Below, piece by piece: positions 53,211 through 61,611 of a stretch of DNA of 64,000 nucleotides; within the stretch, counting starts at the first letter, position 1, and each line of letters begins with the position of its first letter. The position numbers were made by a program, and so were the translations under genes. The stretch covers positions 1-64,000 of the forward strand of contig JAHEHN010000013.1 of NCBI GenBank assembly GCA_024644515.1, written 5' to 3'. The notes below the pieces were generated by a model. It was given only the letters and a program-made list of their open reading frames with translations. It ran no database searches and was not told the DNA's origin. This stretch comes from Gammaproteobacteria bacterium (GTDB lineage: Bacteria > Pseudomonadota > Gammaproteobacteria > Pseudomonadales > Pseudohongiellaceae).

Positions 53211-54992
53211 CTATTGACTCTCCGGAGCTACACGCAGAACCTCGTTAACAGTTGTTATTCCGGCAGCCACCTTGAGCGCACCGCTGAGCCTGAGACTGCG
53301 CATATCCTCTTTATAGGCATGCAACCTGAGCCGGGGTAAATCCCCCCTGTCTTCTGCATATTCCTGTAAAGCTGGTGTAAAAGGCATTACTTCATAGATT
53401 CCCTGTCTGCCCTTGAAGCCGGTTTCCCGACATTCCTGGCAACCAGCGGGTTGATAAACCTTCTTGGGCATGGGAACTGTCCACGGCTTAACCAGCACGT
53501 TCCAGATCTCGCTATCGATCTGTGCCTCCTGTTTGCAATGGGGACACAAGGTTATGACCAGGCGTTGGGCTACCACACCGACCAGCGTTGCTCTGACCAG
53601 ATAGGAAGGCACGCCCAGTTCCAGTAAACGGGTAATGGCAGCAGGAGCATCATTGGTATGCAGGGATGATAAAACCAGGTGACCGGTAAGCGCCGCCTGA
53701 ACAGCCATCTCCGCTGTCTCCAGATCCCTGATCTCACCAATCATAATAATGTCAGGGTCCTGCCTGAGTAATGCCTTGATTCCCCCGGCAAAGGTCAGGT
53801 CGATATTTTCCTGAACCTGCATTTGATTGAAACTGGATTCAACCATTTCAATCGGATCTTCAATGGTGCAGACATTCACTTCCTTGGTGGCCAGAGTCTT
53901 GAGCGTGGAATACAGGCTTGTTGTTTTTCCGCTACCGGTCGGACCAGTGATAAGAATAATACCGTTTTTCCTGGCTATCATGGTCTGCCAGCTTTCCAGA
54001 TCCTGATCATCAAATCCCAACTCGGCAAAGGAACGTAACAGCACATCCGGATCAAAAATCCGCATTACCATTTTTTCACCAAAGGCCGTCGGTAAAGTGG
54101 AAAGACGCAACTCAATTTCATTGCCTTCCAGGCTCTTGGTTTTCAGACGACCATCCTGAGGCTTGCGTTTATCGGCAACATTCATTCGGCCCAGAATTTT
54201 CAGGCGGCTGGTTACAGCGTTCATAACCTGCATGGGAATCTGGTAAACCGTGTACAGCACTCCGTCTATACGGAAGCGAACATTCCCTACTTCTCGCCGG
54301 GGTTCAATATGTATATCACTTGCCCTTTGTTCAAGGGCATATTGCAGAAGCCAGTCGACGATGCGAACCACATGTTGATCATTGGCCTCGGGATCCTTTA
54401 GCGCACCCAGTTCCACCATCTGTTCAAGATTGCTGATACCCACACTGGATGAACTACTGCCAGTAGTAGCCATATCAATAGAAGCTGCCAGTCGATAAAG
54501 TTCTTCCGTCATACGCTGCAATTCAACCGGGTTGCTGACTACCCGTTTTATCGGCTTTTTCAGCACATGAATGAGATCGTCTTCCCAGGAAGAAACGAGA
54601 GGCTCGGCGCTGGCAATAACAACTTCATTGGCCGTAATGGATACCGCCATGATTTTGTGACGCTGGGTAAAAGCATAGGACATGGCCTGGGTAACTTTTG
54701 CCGCATCAATACTCAGGGGATCGATATGGTAGTAATCCTGACCCGCCCATTCCGCCAGAAATTTTGTCAGTGATTCCAGATTGAGTTTTTGGCCGGGATT
54801 TTTCTGATCATCCAGATTCTGATCAGCAATAAACACGAGCAGATGGAATTTCAGCTGTGCGCTGGTGCGACGCTGTGAAGTAACCTCATCAAGTTGATCC
54901 TTGTTGATGCGCCCGGCTTTTTCCAGTTCACGTAAAAATGACCCAAGCTCAAGGGGACGATCATGCTTTTTATTTTCTTTAGCGACGCTCAT
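53211..54992 (-). CDS. GspE/PilB-family secretion ATPase
   Basis: Hexameric AAA-like ATPase of 593 aa of the type II secretion/type IV pilus family. It has an N-terminal GspE_N-like domain (about 15-170), ASDIHIEPR, Walker A GPTGSGKTTSLYST (about 350-357), the Asp box TIEDPIE, a Walker B region with RQDPDIIMIGEIRDLETAE, the His box SLHTNDAPAA, and the C-terminal zinc site CPHC...CQEC. No other secretion or pilus genes are adjacent, so it is an orphan. Candidates are an alternative PilB or GspE; FimX nearby hints at type IV pili, but this is inference. Confidence 0.9.
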   Translation of the reverse strand: MSVAKENKKHDRPLELGSFLRELEKAGRINKDQLDEVTSQRRTSAQLKFHLLVFIADQNLDDQKNPGQKLNLESLTKFLAEWAGQDYYHIDPLSIDAAKVTQAMSYAFTQRHKIMAVSITANEVVIASAEPLVSSWEDDLIHVLKKPIKRVVSNPVELQRMTEELYRLAASIDMATTGSSSSSVGISNLEQMVELGALKDPEANDQHVVRIVDWLLQYALEQRASDIHIEPRREVGNVRFRIDGVLYTVYQIPMQVMNAVTSRLKILGRMNVADKRKPQDGRLKTKSLEGNEIELRLSTLPTAFGEKMVMRIFDPDVLLRSFAELGFDDQDLESWQTMIARKNGIILITGPTGSGKTTSLYSTLKTLATKEVNVCTIEDPIEMVESSFNQMQVQENIDLTFAGGIKALLRQDPDIIMIGEIRDLETAEMAVQAALTGHLVLSSLHTNDAPAAITRLLELGVPSYLVRATLVGVVAQRLVITLCPHCKQEAQIDSEIWNVLVKPWTVPMPKKVYQPAGCQECRETGFKGRQGIYEVMPFTPALQEYAEDRGDLPRLRLHAYKEDMRSLRLSGALKVAAGITTVNEVLRVAPESQ

Positions 54993-55086
54993 TCTCGGTA
55001 ACCCCGTGTAACAGGGCGGTTAAGGACTTCACACAGGAGTGTAAAGCCCATAATAGTAAAAACAAGCGTTAATTAGGGCGGGAAAT

Positions 55087-56052
55087 TCAGGGGGACAGCT
55101 GCGCACGCAACTTTTTAACTGCGGCGAAACTTTTCGGTGAATCTATAAATTCCTGCTTCAGCTTTCCGATCGTAGTAGAGACAGTGCCATAACGTTTTAA
55201 ACCAAAACGCAGGGAAATATCCTGCAAGGTAACGCCCGCAACTTCCTGACACAGGTACATGGCAGTCCAGCGTGGCAGATTCCTCGAGCCGGGGCCACGA
55301 GCAGCCTGGTAGATACTTTTTTCAGTCACTTTGAACTGTGTTGCAACGGCAGCCACCACCTTTTTTATCGAAGGACGTAATCTGGCCTGCGGACCCTTGG
55401 ACTTTCCTCTTGCCGTGCCAGGCACAAGTTTTCCCTGTGCACGCTTTTTGAATCGCTCATCACCAAGAATGGAAAGTAAATTTTTCTTACCATAAAAATG
55501 CGCCAGCTCTGCATCCACACCTTGAGCAACATAAGCCCCGTAACGGGCATTTGGGCGCGCTCCCGGAGTCATCAGGGAAATCAATTCTTCCCGTTTTAAC
55601 CAGGCAGGGGCTTTTACCTTATTGGTATAAGCAGTAAGGGATGACCAGGTATAGCTTTCAGGCCTGGTTTTATTTTTTTTGGGTAGGTTATGAATATAAC
55701 GGGACACACCTAACAGGTACTTTTCAGGTTGCAGCAGCACAGATTTATAGCGTGACTTGAAAATCGAGCCACTTTCTTTTTTCAGCTTCTGGTAATGCTG
55801 CGTGTAGAGCCCATCGACCTGACGCATAAAACGACTGAGGTTTCCTTCCGGTGTTTTTATCACCAGATTGTATTCATTCCTCAGCAGGCAATAGCAGATA
55901 ATATCAACGTTAAAGCGTTTACCGGCTTCGACAATACAATCCAGGAATGCCTGAAAATATTTAGGCCCGGGGAATACTGATACCCCCTCTTCTCCACGAT
56001 TGGTGACATGGTAATAAGCATTGGGATATTCGATGCGTAATGGTCTGGCCAT
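55087..56052 (-). CDS. RAYT-like protein with altered HUH motif and DnaA-domain-IV-like C-terminus
   Basis: Protein of 321 aa. The N-terminal half (1-150) is a REP-associated tyrosine transposase (Y1/IS200-like) fold: RPLRIEYPNAYYHVTNRGEE, the TPEGNLSRFMRQVDGLYTQHY segment with Tyr83, and IFKSRYKSVLL. Where active relatives have NHYHL (the HUH metal site), this one has NEYNL (59-63), so both histidines are lost. Residues about 228-300 look like DnaA domain IV (RWTAMYLCQEVAGVTLQDISLRFGL, then YGTVSTTIGKLK), a DNA-binding helix-turn-helix. It may have been domesticated for REP or DNA binding. REP units occur at 8375, 16275 and 17260 in this window. Confidence 0.8.
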   Translation of the reverse strand: MARPLRIEYPNAYYHVTNRGEEGVSVFPGPKYFQAFLDCIVEAGKRFNVDIICYCLLRNEYNLVIKTPEGNLSRFMRQVDGLYTQHYQKLKKESGSIFKSRYKSVLLQPEKYLLGVSRYIHNLPKKNKTRPESYTWSSLTAYTNKVKAPAWLKREELISLMTPGARPNARYGAYVAQGVDAELAHFYGKKNLLSILGDERFKKRAQGKLVPGTARGKSKGPQARLRPSIKKVVAAVATQFKVTEKSIYQAARGPGSRNLPRWTAMYLCQEVAGVTLQDISLRFGLKRYGTVSTTIGKLKQEFIDSPKSFAAVKKLRAQLSP

Positions 56053-56175
56053 AATCTCTACTAGTATCCTTATTTCTTTTTATAGTCAGCAATCAACACG
56101 GCTCCATATTGGCTGATGATTGCTATATATGCTTGATATACAGGGCTAAAGAAAAAATTTTCGTATAGTTCAAAG

Positions 56176-56192
56176 TTATGCTTTTAGCATAA
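56176..56192. repeat. 7-bp perfect inverted repeat upstream of the RAYT gene
   Basis: TTATGCT TTT AGCATAA forms a small AT-rich hairpin in the 215-bp gap between cmoB and the RAYT gene. It does not resemble the GTCGGAT-type REP. It could be a weak terminator for cmoB (minus strand) or an operator. Nothing else is visible in 56053-56267. Confidence 0.4.
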
Positions 56193-56267
56193 TTATGGAT
56201 GAACCGTGCAGGAAAAGTGCAAAAGTGTAGAGGAAATTGGACCAATACTAAAGTAATAATTCCAGCT

Positions 56268-57251
56268 TTAAGGTTTTTCAGCCACAAATACTGCGCGCAT
56301 GGGTGCTGGATAGCCTTCAATAGTCATGGCTGGATCATTTTTATCAAGCGCCTGGGGTAATGATTCAAAGGTCATCCATTCAGTTGTACGCTGTTCATCT
56401 ATGGATGTTTTGCTGACATCTACCAGGCGGATATTTCTAAATCCGGCTTTTTCCAGCCACTCATGAAGAGTGTCACAAGTGGGCAGGAACCAGACATTGG
56501 GCATTCGAGCATAACGCCCCTGAGGTGCCAGGGTCATGCCTTTCTCTCCCTCAATCACCAGGGTTTCCAGTATCAGCTCCCCTCCAGGACGCAAACAATC
56601 CTTCAAGCCATAGAGATGATCAAACGGTGAGCGGCGATGATAAAGCACGCCCATGGAAAAAACGCTGTCGAAGGCTTTCAAGCCCGCAGGCAAATCTTCC
56701 AATGCCAGAGGAGCAACATACACAGGAGGACTTTTCAGAAACTGCCGAATTGCCCAATATTGCATGGTAAACAACAGGTGGGAATCGACACCGAGAACAA
56801 AGCGGGCGCCTGCCCCGGCCATGCGCCAGCAGTGATAACCATTACCACAACCCACATCCAGCACATTCCGGTTTTCCAATGGCGCTATATGGGCTTTCAA
56901 TCTGTCCCATTTCCAGTCCGAGCGCCACTCTGTGTCAATCTCCAGACCAAACAGCTCAAATGGTCCCTTGCGCCATGGGTGTATCTTCAGAAGAGTCTGT
57001 TTTAACTGCAGCCGCTGAGCATCATCACACTGCCCAGTAGACCCTATTCGAACCTGGCTCTGTAAATCCCATGAATCCGGCGCTATATCCGGCAAGGCCC
57101 GAAGCGCTTCTACCCAGCCGGCAAAATCCCCATGATTAAATGCAGCAAGAAAGTTCTGCGGCAGTTTTTCAATGATGGGCGAGAACCGGGTATTTTCCAA
57201 TACAGAAACCAGTTCTGAATAATTTACCAGGTTTTCAATAGGCTCAGGCAA
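56268..57251 (-). CDS. cmoB: tRNA 5-carboxymethoxyuridine synthase CmoB
   Basis: Carboxymethyltransferase of 327 aa that moves the carboxymethyl group from carboxy-SAM to 5-hydroxyuridine-34, producing cmo5U in tRNAs and extending wobble decoding. Family landmarks: GDFAGWVEALRALP, RKGPFELFGLEIDTEWRSDWKW, the AdoMet loop VLDVGCGNGYHCWRM, GVLYHRRSPFDHLYGL and WFLPTCDTLHEWLEKAGF. It lies 35 bp downstream of cmoA, its pathway partner, in the same operon. Confidence 0.97.
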   Translation of the reverse strand: MPEPIENLVNYSELVSVLENTRFSPIIEKLPQNFLAAFNHGDFAGWVEALRALPDIAPDSWDLQSQVRIGSTGQCDDAQRLQLKQTLLKIHPWRKGPFELFGLEIDTEWRSDWKWDRLKAHIAPLENRNVLDVGCGNGYHCWRMAGAGARFVLGVDSHLLFTMQYWAIRQFLKSPPVYVAPLALEDLPAGLKAFDSVFSMGVLYHRRSPFDHLYGLKDCLRPGGELILETLVIEGEKGMTLAPQGRYARMPNVWFLPTCDTLHEWLEKAGFRNIRLVDVSKTSIDEQRTTEWMTFESLPQALDKNDPAMTIEGYPAPMRAVFVAEKP

Positions 57252-57286
57252 TGTGGTTTCCGCTCTGGTTTAAATGCGACTGGATA

Positions 57287-58018
57287 TTAATGGGACTTGA
57301 CTGCCACGATGGAGGCAAAGTTGAAGCACTGGAACCAGACGTCAAAAGTCTCAAAGCCGGCTTTCTGCAGGCGGCTTTCATGGGCGGCGATGGTTTCAGG
57401 AATAAGTACTTTTTCAAGGGCCGCCCGTTTGCGACTTATCTCAAGTTTGGAATAACCCTGCTGTTCCTTGAAGCGATGGTACATTTCAATAAAAAGGTCA
57501 TTCAGCGCTGAATCTTCAAAAAGAATTTTTTCAGACAGAATCAACATGCCCCCAGGCAACAGGCCCTCGTATATACGTGCCAGCAGTTCGTCTCGCGCCT
57601 CAGGCTTGACAAATTGCAGCGTGAAATTCATCACTACCATCGATGCATTATTCACTGGCGTGTCGAGTATATCCTCGCAGCGCACATCGACAGGAAGCAC
57701 CGCACTGTCACGCTCTATTGCCTGTCGGCAACCTTCCACCATGGCGGCGGAATTATCTACCGCAACGATAGCGCAATTTTCTGCCCGAATATTATGACGC
57801 ATGGACAAGCTTGCGGCCCCCAGAGAACAACCCAGGTCATAGCAGATGCTGGCAGGCTGGGCATATTCCGCAGACAGCGTTCCTATCATGGCAATGATGG
57901 TAGCGTACCCCGGAACAGAGCGATTAATCATATTGGGAAAAACGGCTGCCACCTTTTCGTCAAACACAAAGTGTTCGTTGGGCAATCCGCTGGCAAATAA
58001 TGTATCTCTGTCAGACAA
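57287..58018 (-). CDS. cmoA: Carboxy-S-adenosyl-L-methionine synthase CmoA
   Basis: Enzyme of 243 aa converting AdoMet and prephenate to carboxy-SAM. The N-terminus MSDRDTLFASG aligns with E. coli CmoA (MSHRDTLF), which supports the TTG start codon at 58016-58018. Other motifs: FDEKVAAVFPNMINRSVPGYATII, YDLGCSLGAASLSMRH and NFTLQFVKPEARDELLARIY. It feeds its product to CmoB encoded next. Non-ATG start may lower expression. Confidence 0.96.
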   Translation of the reverse strand: MSDRDTLFASGLPNEHFVFDEKVAAVFPNMINRSVPGYATIIAMIGTLSAEYAQPASICYDLGCSLGAASLSMRHNIRAENCAIVAVDNSAAMVEGCRQAIERDSAVLPVDVRCEDILDTPVNNASMVVMNFTLQFVKPEARDELLARIYEGLLPGGMLILSEKILFEDSALNDLFIEMYHRFKEQQGYSKLEISRKRAALEKVLIPETIAAHESRLQKAGFETFDVWFQCFNFASIVAVKSH

Positions 58019-58071
58019 GTATCTTGTTTCCCTGTTCTAATGCCGTGTTGGGTTACAGGAATTGAAAAATC

Positions 58072-58500
58072 TCAGGAGGCGCTGATATTCGCTTGCTGGT
58101 GACCTTCGGCAACCAGCACTTCACGAATAATTGCCGCCGTTGCTGCCAGTAACTCCTCTGACATTTCCCTGGCATTTTTAAAATCCAGATCACCAAAGGT
58201 ATCAATGGGAATCAGGTGAATATGCGTATGTGGCACTTCCAGACCGACAATTGAAACACCAATCCGGCTGCAGGGAATAACAGCCTTTATTGCCTTGGCA
58301 ATTTTCTGGCAAACCGTCATCAGATGAGTCGCTGTTGCCTCGGGCACATCATCCCAGTGATTCACTTCAGCTTTTGGAATCACCAGAAGATGACCCTGAC
58401 GAATCGGCTGAATAGTCATAATGGAAATACAAAGATCATCTTCCCAGACAAAATGTCCGGGGATCTCCCGGTTAATTACTTTGGTAAAAATACTTGCCAC
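58072..58500 (-). CDS. HIT family nucleotide hydrolase/transferase
   Basis: Histidine-triad protein of 142 aa, HINT/Fhit-like, probably a purine nucleoside phosphoramidase or dinucleotide hydrolase. Motifs: IFTKVINREIPGHFVWEDD at the N-terminus and the catalytic triad HTHIHLIP (about residue 95), preceded by IGVSIVGLEVP. It sits upstream of cmoA on the same strand with a 53-bp gap. Physiological substrate unknown. Confidence 0.92.
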   Translation of the reverse strand: MASIFTKVINREIPGHFVWEDDLCISIMTIQPIRQGHLLVIPKAEVNHWDDVPEATATHLMTVCQKIAKAIKAVIPCSRIGVSIVGLEVPHTHIHLIPIDTFGDLDFKNAREMSEELLAATAAIIREVLVAEGHQQANISAS

Positions 58501-58588
58501 GCTCGGTACCTGCAGATTGCATCGGGGGATGAATTTTACAGCAAGGATGTCAGGCCGTCATGCTGTAGCAGAAACCAGGTCTTATCTC

Positions 58589-59062
58589 CTACCCGGTTAT
58601 TTCAATCGGCAATGCTGTGCTGGAGACTACCTGACGCAGAATAAAGCTGGAATGCACATCAGACACTCCCGGCAAGGGCGTGATCCTGTTTAACAGAAAG
58701 TCCTGATATTGCTCCATATCCTCCACAATCACCTTGACCTGATAATCTGCGGTCTGCCCGGTGATCAAAATGCACTCCATCACCTGGGAATACTCCATAA
58801 TGGTTTTTTCAAATTCCGCAAAGCGCTCCGGTGTGTGACGGTCCATCCTGATCTGGATCAGCGCCATCATTTTCAAGCCCAGTTTGGCCGGGTCTACCAG
58901 TGCAACATACCCTTTAATAATACCTTCATCCTCCAGCTGCTTTACCCGGCGCAGGCAGGGTGAAGGGGAAAGTCCAACCTTCTCCGCCAACTCCTGATTG
59001 CTCATCCTGCCATTGCTCTGCAATTCACGGAGAATGCGCTTGTCAGTACGATCCAGCTGCAT
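58589..59062 (-). CDS. Lrp/AsnC-family transcriptional regulator
   Basis: Feast/famine regulator of 157 aa. Helix-turn-helix about 2-60 (LDRTDKRILRELQSNGRM, NQELAEKVGLSPSPCLRRV) and an AsnC ligand domain about 65-145 (MALIQIRMDRHTPERF, GQTADYQVKVIVEDMEQYQ). I use the ATG at 59062 because GGAG is 8 bases upstream; the open frame begins 9 bases earlier with no proper spacing. It is divergent from leuA across a 225-bp AT-rich gap with repeated TATTAGCA, so it is a good candidate regulator of leuA and of itself. Confidence 0.92.
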   Translation of the reverse strand: MQLDRTDKRILRELQSNGRMSNQELAEKVGLSPSPCLRRVKQLEDEGIIKGYVALVDPAKLGLKMMALIQIRMDRHTPERFAEFEKTIMEYSQVMECILITGQTADYQVKVIVEDMEQYQDFLLNRITPLPGVSDVHSSFILRQVVSSTALPIEITG

Positions 59063-59127
59063 AACCACCACTCCTATATATCAGTATTAATCTTATATAT
59101 GGCATTATATTCTATCTATAATTATTA

Positions 59128-59174
59128 TATTAGCATTATCTGCCATTTATTTAATTATTATCGCGATATTAGCA
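59128..59174. promoter_or_regulatory. AT-rich control region between lrp-like gene and leuA
   Basis: The 59063-59286 gap is mostly A/T, with two TATTAGCA copies at 59128-59135 and 59167-59174, 39 bp apart, each flanked by ATTATTAT-type runs. A TACACT at 59198-59203 is a plausible leuA -10 with a poor -35, which fits activator dependence. The divergent layout with an Lrp-type gene is typical for Lrp binding. Confidence 0.45.
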
Positions 59175-59286
59175 ATAATTATTCACAAAGTTTCCTGTAC
59201 ACTACGCTCCCTGAATCAATAACTTGAAGCCAGATTGCTTCATACACGACCAAAGTCAGCTTCATGTAAAGGTAAAGAGGTAGCAG

Positions 59287-60957
59287 GTGAGAAATTACGA
59301 CCACAGCAAGTACAAGGCATTCCCTCCCGTTGCCCTGCCCGACCGCACCTGGCCGGACAAGGTAATTACGCGCGCGCCGACCTGGTGCAGCGTGGACCTG
59401 CGCGACGGCAATCAGGCTCTGATCGAGCCAATGTCAGTTTCCCAGAAACGGAAGATGTATGCCTTGCTGCTGGAAGTAGGCTTCAAGGAAATCGAGATTG
59501 GTTTTCCTGCAGCCTCCCAACCGGACTATGATTTCGTTCGCTGGCTGATTGAGGAAAACAAAATTCCGGATGATGTCACTATCCAGGTGCTGACCCAGGC
59601 CAGACCGCAATTGATCCAGCGCACCTTTGAGGCACTAAAAGGAGCAAAGCAGGCCATCATTCATATGTACAATTCCACTTCCGTGATCCAGCGTAACCAT
59701 GTTTTCAAAATGGATAAGGCTGGCATCATAGACATTGCGGTGAATGGCGCAAAAAGTGTTCTTGAGTGCGCACAACAGGCGCCTGAAACTGACTGGCATT
59801 TTCAGTATTCGCCCGAGAGCTTTACCGGAACGGAAATGGAGTTTGCCGTTGAAGTTTGTGATGCAGTAAACGACGTATGGCAGCCCAGCCCGGAACGCAA
59901 AGTGATTATCAATTTGCCATCCACGGTTGAAATGGCAACGCCTAATGTCTATGCCGATCAGATTGAATGGTTTAGTCGCCATGTGCAGCGACGCGACTCG
60001 ATTATCCTTAGCCTGCATACCCATAATGACCGCGGTTGCGCTGTCGCTGCCTCAGAGCTTGGCTTAATGGCAGGCGCTGATCGCGTGGAAGGTACGCTGA
60101 TGGGCAACGGTGAGCGAACCGGCAACCTGGATATCATGGTCATGGGCATGAATATGTATAGTCAGGGCGTAGATCCAAAACTGGATTTTAGCGACATGGA
60201 TCATATCAATTCCGTGGTAAAGGAATGTACCCAGATTGATGTTCATCCACGCCATCCTTATGCAGGCAGTCTTGTCTTTACGGCATTTTCCGGCAGTCAT
60301 CAGGATGCCATAAAAAAATGTCTGAACCTTTATAAGGAAGGAGACAGCTGGGATATTGCCTATTTACCAATTGATCCGAGAGATGTGGGGCAGACTTATC
60401 AGGATGTCATTCGGGTTAACAGCCAGTCCGGAAAAGGCGGTGTTGCCTATGTCATGGAGTCCAAATATGGCTTCCAGTTGCCGCGCTGGCTGCAGATTGA
60501 ATTCAGCCGCGTGGTGCAGAAGGCCGCCGAGGACTCAGGCCAGGAAATTGCACCGGACCAGATCTGGGAGTTATTCCAGAAGCAATATCTGGATCTTCCA
60601 GCACCCCTGTTGCTGAAAAGTTTTTCCATCGAAAAAGCAGAGCATGAAACCATCTCCGGCATCATAGAGCTTGATGGCAAACCCTTTGAAGTGAAAGGCG
60701 AGGGTGCCGGTATGCTGGAGGCGTTTGTGGACGCAATGGAACGCACTTTCGCCATGAGCCTGCAGATACTTGAATATGGTGAACATGCCATGAGCCAGAG
60801 CGCCAACGCTGATGCCGTGACCTACCTGCAGGTGAAATATGAAGGCAAACGCTTTACCGGCATAGCCATTGATGAGGATATCGTGACCTCTTCTGTAAAT
60901 GCCTTACTCAATGCGGTAAGCCAGGTATTACGAGCGCGTCGACAGGAAGCCGCTTGA
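59287..60957 (+). CDS. leuA: 2-isopropylmalate synthase
   Basis: First committed enzyme of leucine synthesis, condensing acetyl-CoA with 2-oxoisovalerate, 556 aa. The TIM barrel shows SVDLRDGNQALIEPMSVSQKR with the metal Asp, HMYNSTSVIQRN, LSLHTHNDRGCAVAASELGL and GNGERTGNLDIM, with the metal histidines in the HTHND segment. The C-terminal LeuA allosteric domain covers about 440-556. It is the long type II form. The start is GTG (MRNYDHSKYKAFPP) after GAGGTAGCAG. No leucine-rich leader peptide is visible upstream. Confidence 0.97.
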   Translation: MRNYDHSKYKAFPPVALPDRTWPDKVITRAPTWCSVDLRDGNQALIEPMSVSQKRKMYALLLEVGFKEIEIGFPAASQPDYDFVRWLIEENKIPDDVTIQVLTQARPQLIQRTFEALKGAKQAIIHMYNSTSVIQRNHVFKMDKAGIIDIAVNGAKSVLECAQQAPETDWHFQYSPESFTGTEMEFAVEVCDAVNDVWQPSPERKVIINLPSTVEMATPNVYADQIEWFSRHVQRRDSIILSLHTHNDRGCAVAASELGLMAGADRVEGTLMGNGERTGNLDIMVMGMNMYSQGVDPKLDFSDMDHINSVVKECTQIDVHPRHPYAGSLVFTAFSGSHQDAIKKCLNLYKEGDSWDIAYLPIDPRDVGQTYQDVIRVNSQSGKGGVAYVMESKYGFQLPRWLQIEFSRVVQKAAEDSGQEIAPDQIWELFQKQYLDLPAPLLLKSFSIEKAEHETISGIIELDGKPFEVKGEGAGMLEAFVDAMERTFAMSLQILEYGEHAMSQSANADAVTYLQVKYEGKRFTGIAIDEDIVTSSVNALLNAVSQVLRARRQEAA

Positions 60958-60985
60958 TACTGTTATTTCCCGAGAAAAAAGCAAA

Positions 60986-61009
60986 GCCGCTTCAAATCTA
61001 TGGAGCGGC
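60986..61009. terminator. Hairpin after leuA (stronger on the minus strand)
   Basis: GCCGCT (60986-60991) pairs with AGCGGC (61004-61009). On the plus strand no T run follows; on the minus strand it is followed by TTTGCTTTTTT, so it would terminate minus-strand (antisense) transcripts before leuA. The remainder of the 426-bp gap 60958-61383 shows no promoter I can defend and one small open frame at 61223. Confidence 0.45.
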
Positions 61010-61222
61010 ACTCTCGGCGGATTACTGAAGCTGACACATGGAGCATTGACGGCAGCCTTATTCACTCGAGCAAACCATTTCGCTTTCTGGCAAAGTTAGA
61101 AAAATATTTCCTTTTGATGAGCTCATTTTATTGAGCAACTATTCTCTTTCGAATACTATTCGTTGCAGCGCCACTAAAGTCCCACACAGGACAAGCCGGT
61201 TTATATTCTTCAGGAAATTATC

Positions 61223-61378
61223 ATGAGAAAGCAGACTGGGTTGCTGCCTACCAGGCACCAGGAAATTCTTTTAGCTCCTGTGATTCCAATAAAAAGTCAT
61301 TGGTCTTTTCATGTTTTCTTTAACCCGGGGGTGAACGCGAATAATCCCTGTTCCGCCCCGAATGAAAATTCCGTTTAA
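61223..61378 (+). CDS. Possible 51-aa small ORF upstream of the DUF3820 gene
   Basis: ATG at 61223 is preceded by CAGGAAATTATC, a fair ribosome site, and the frame ends with TAA at 61376-61378, 5 bases before the next start. The product would be MRKQTGLLPTRHQEILLAP and on, with no family or targeting signal. It could be a leader peptide for the following pair, or chance. Confidence 0.2.
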   Translation: MRKQTGLLPTRHQEILLAPVIPIKSHWSFHVFFNPGVNANNPCSAPNENSV

Positions 61379-61383
61379 CAACT

Positions 61384-61611
61384 ATGGAAGATGCTACCGC
61401 CGATAAATTCTTATTGCTCAAGCTTCTCAGGACGCCGATGCCGTTTGGCAAATATCAGGGGAAAATGATTATTGACCTGCCGGAGGCCTATTTACTGTGG
61501 TTTCAGAGAAAGGGTTTCCCTGAAGGTGAAATTGGAAAATTACTGCACTTAGCTCTTGAAGTAGAAGTTAGCGGCAGCAGAGAACTGGTAAAATCTTCAA
61601 AAAATGCCTGA
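61384..61611 (+). CDS. DUF3820 family small protein
   Basis: Small protein of 75 aa with the family motif TPMPFGKYQGKMIIDLPEAYLLWFQRKGFPEGEIGKLL. Members are annotated as putative quorum-sensing-regulated virulence factors from Pseudomonas work; the molecular role is unknown. It overlaps the next gene by 8 bp, so they are coupled. Cytoplasmic. An upstream ribosome site is not obvious. Confidence 0.85.
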   Translation: MEDATADKFLLLKLLRTPMPFGKYQGKMIIDLPEAYLLWFQRKGFPEGEIGKLLHLALEVEVSGSRELVKSSKNA

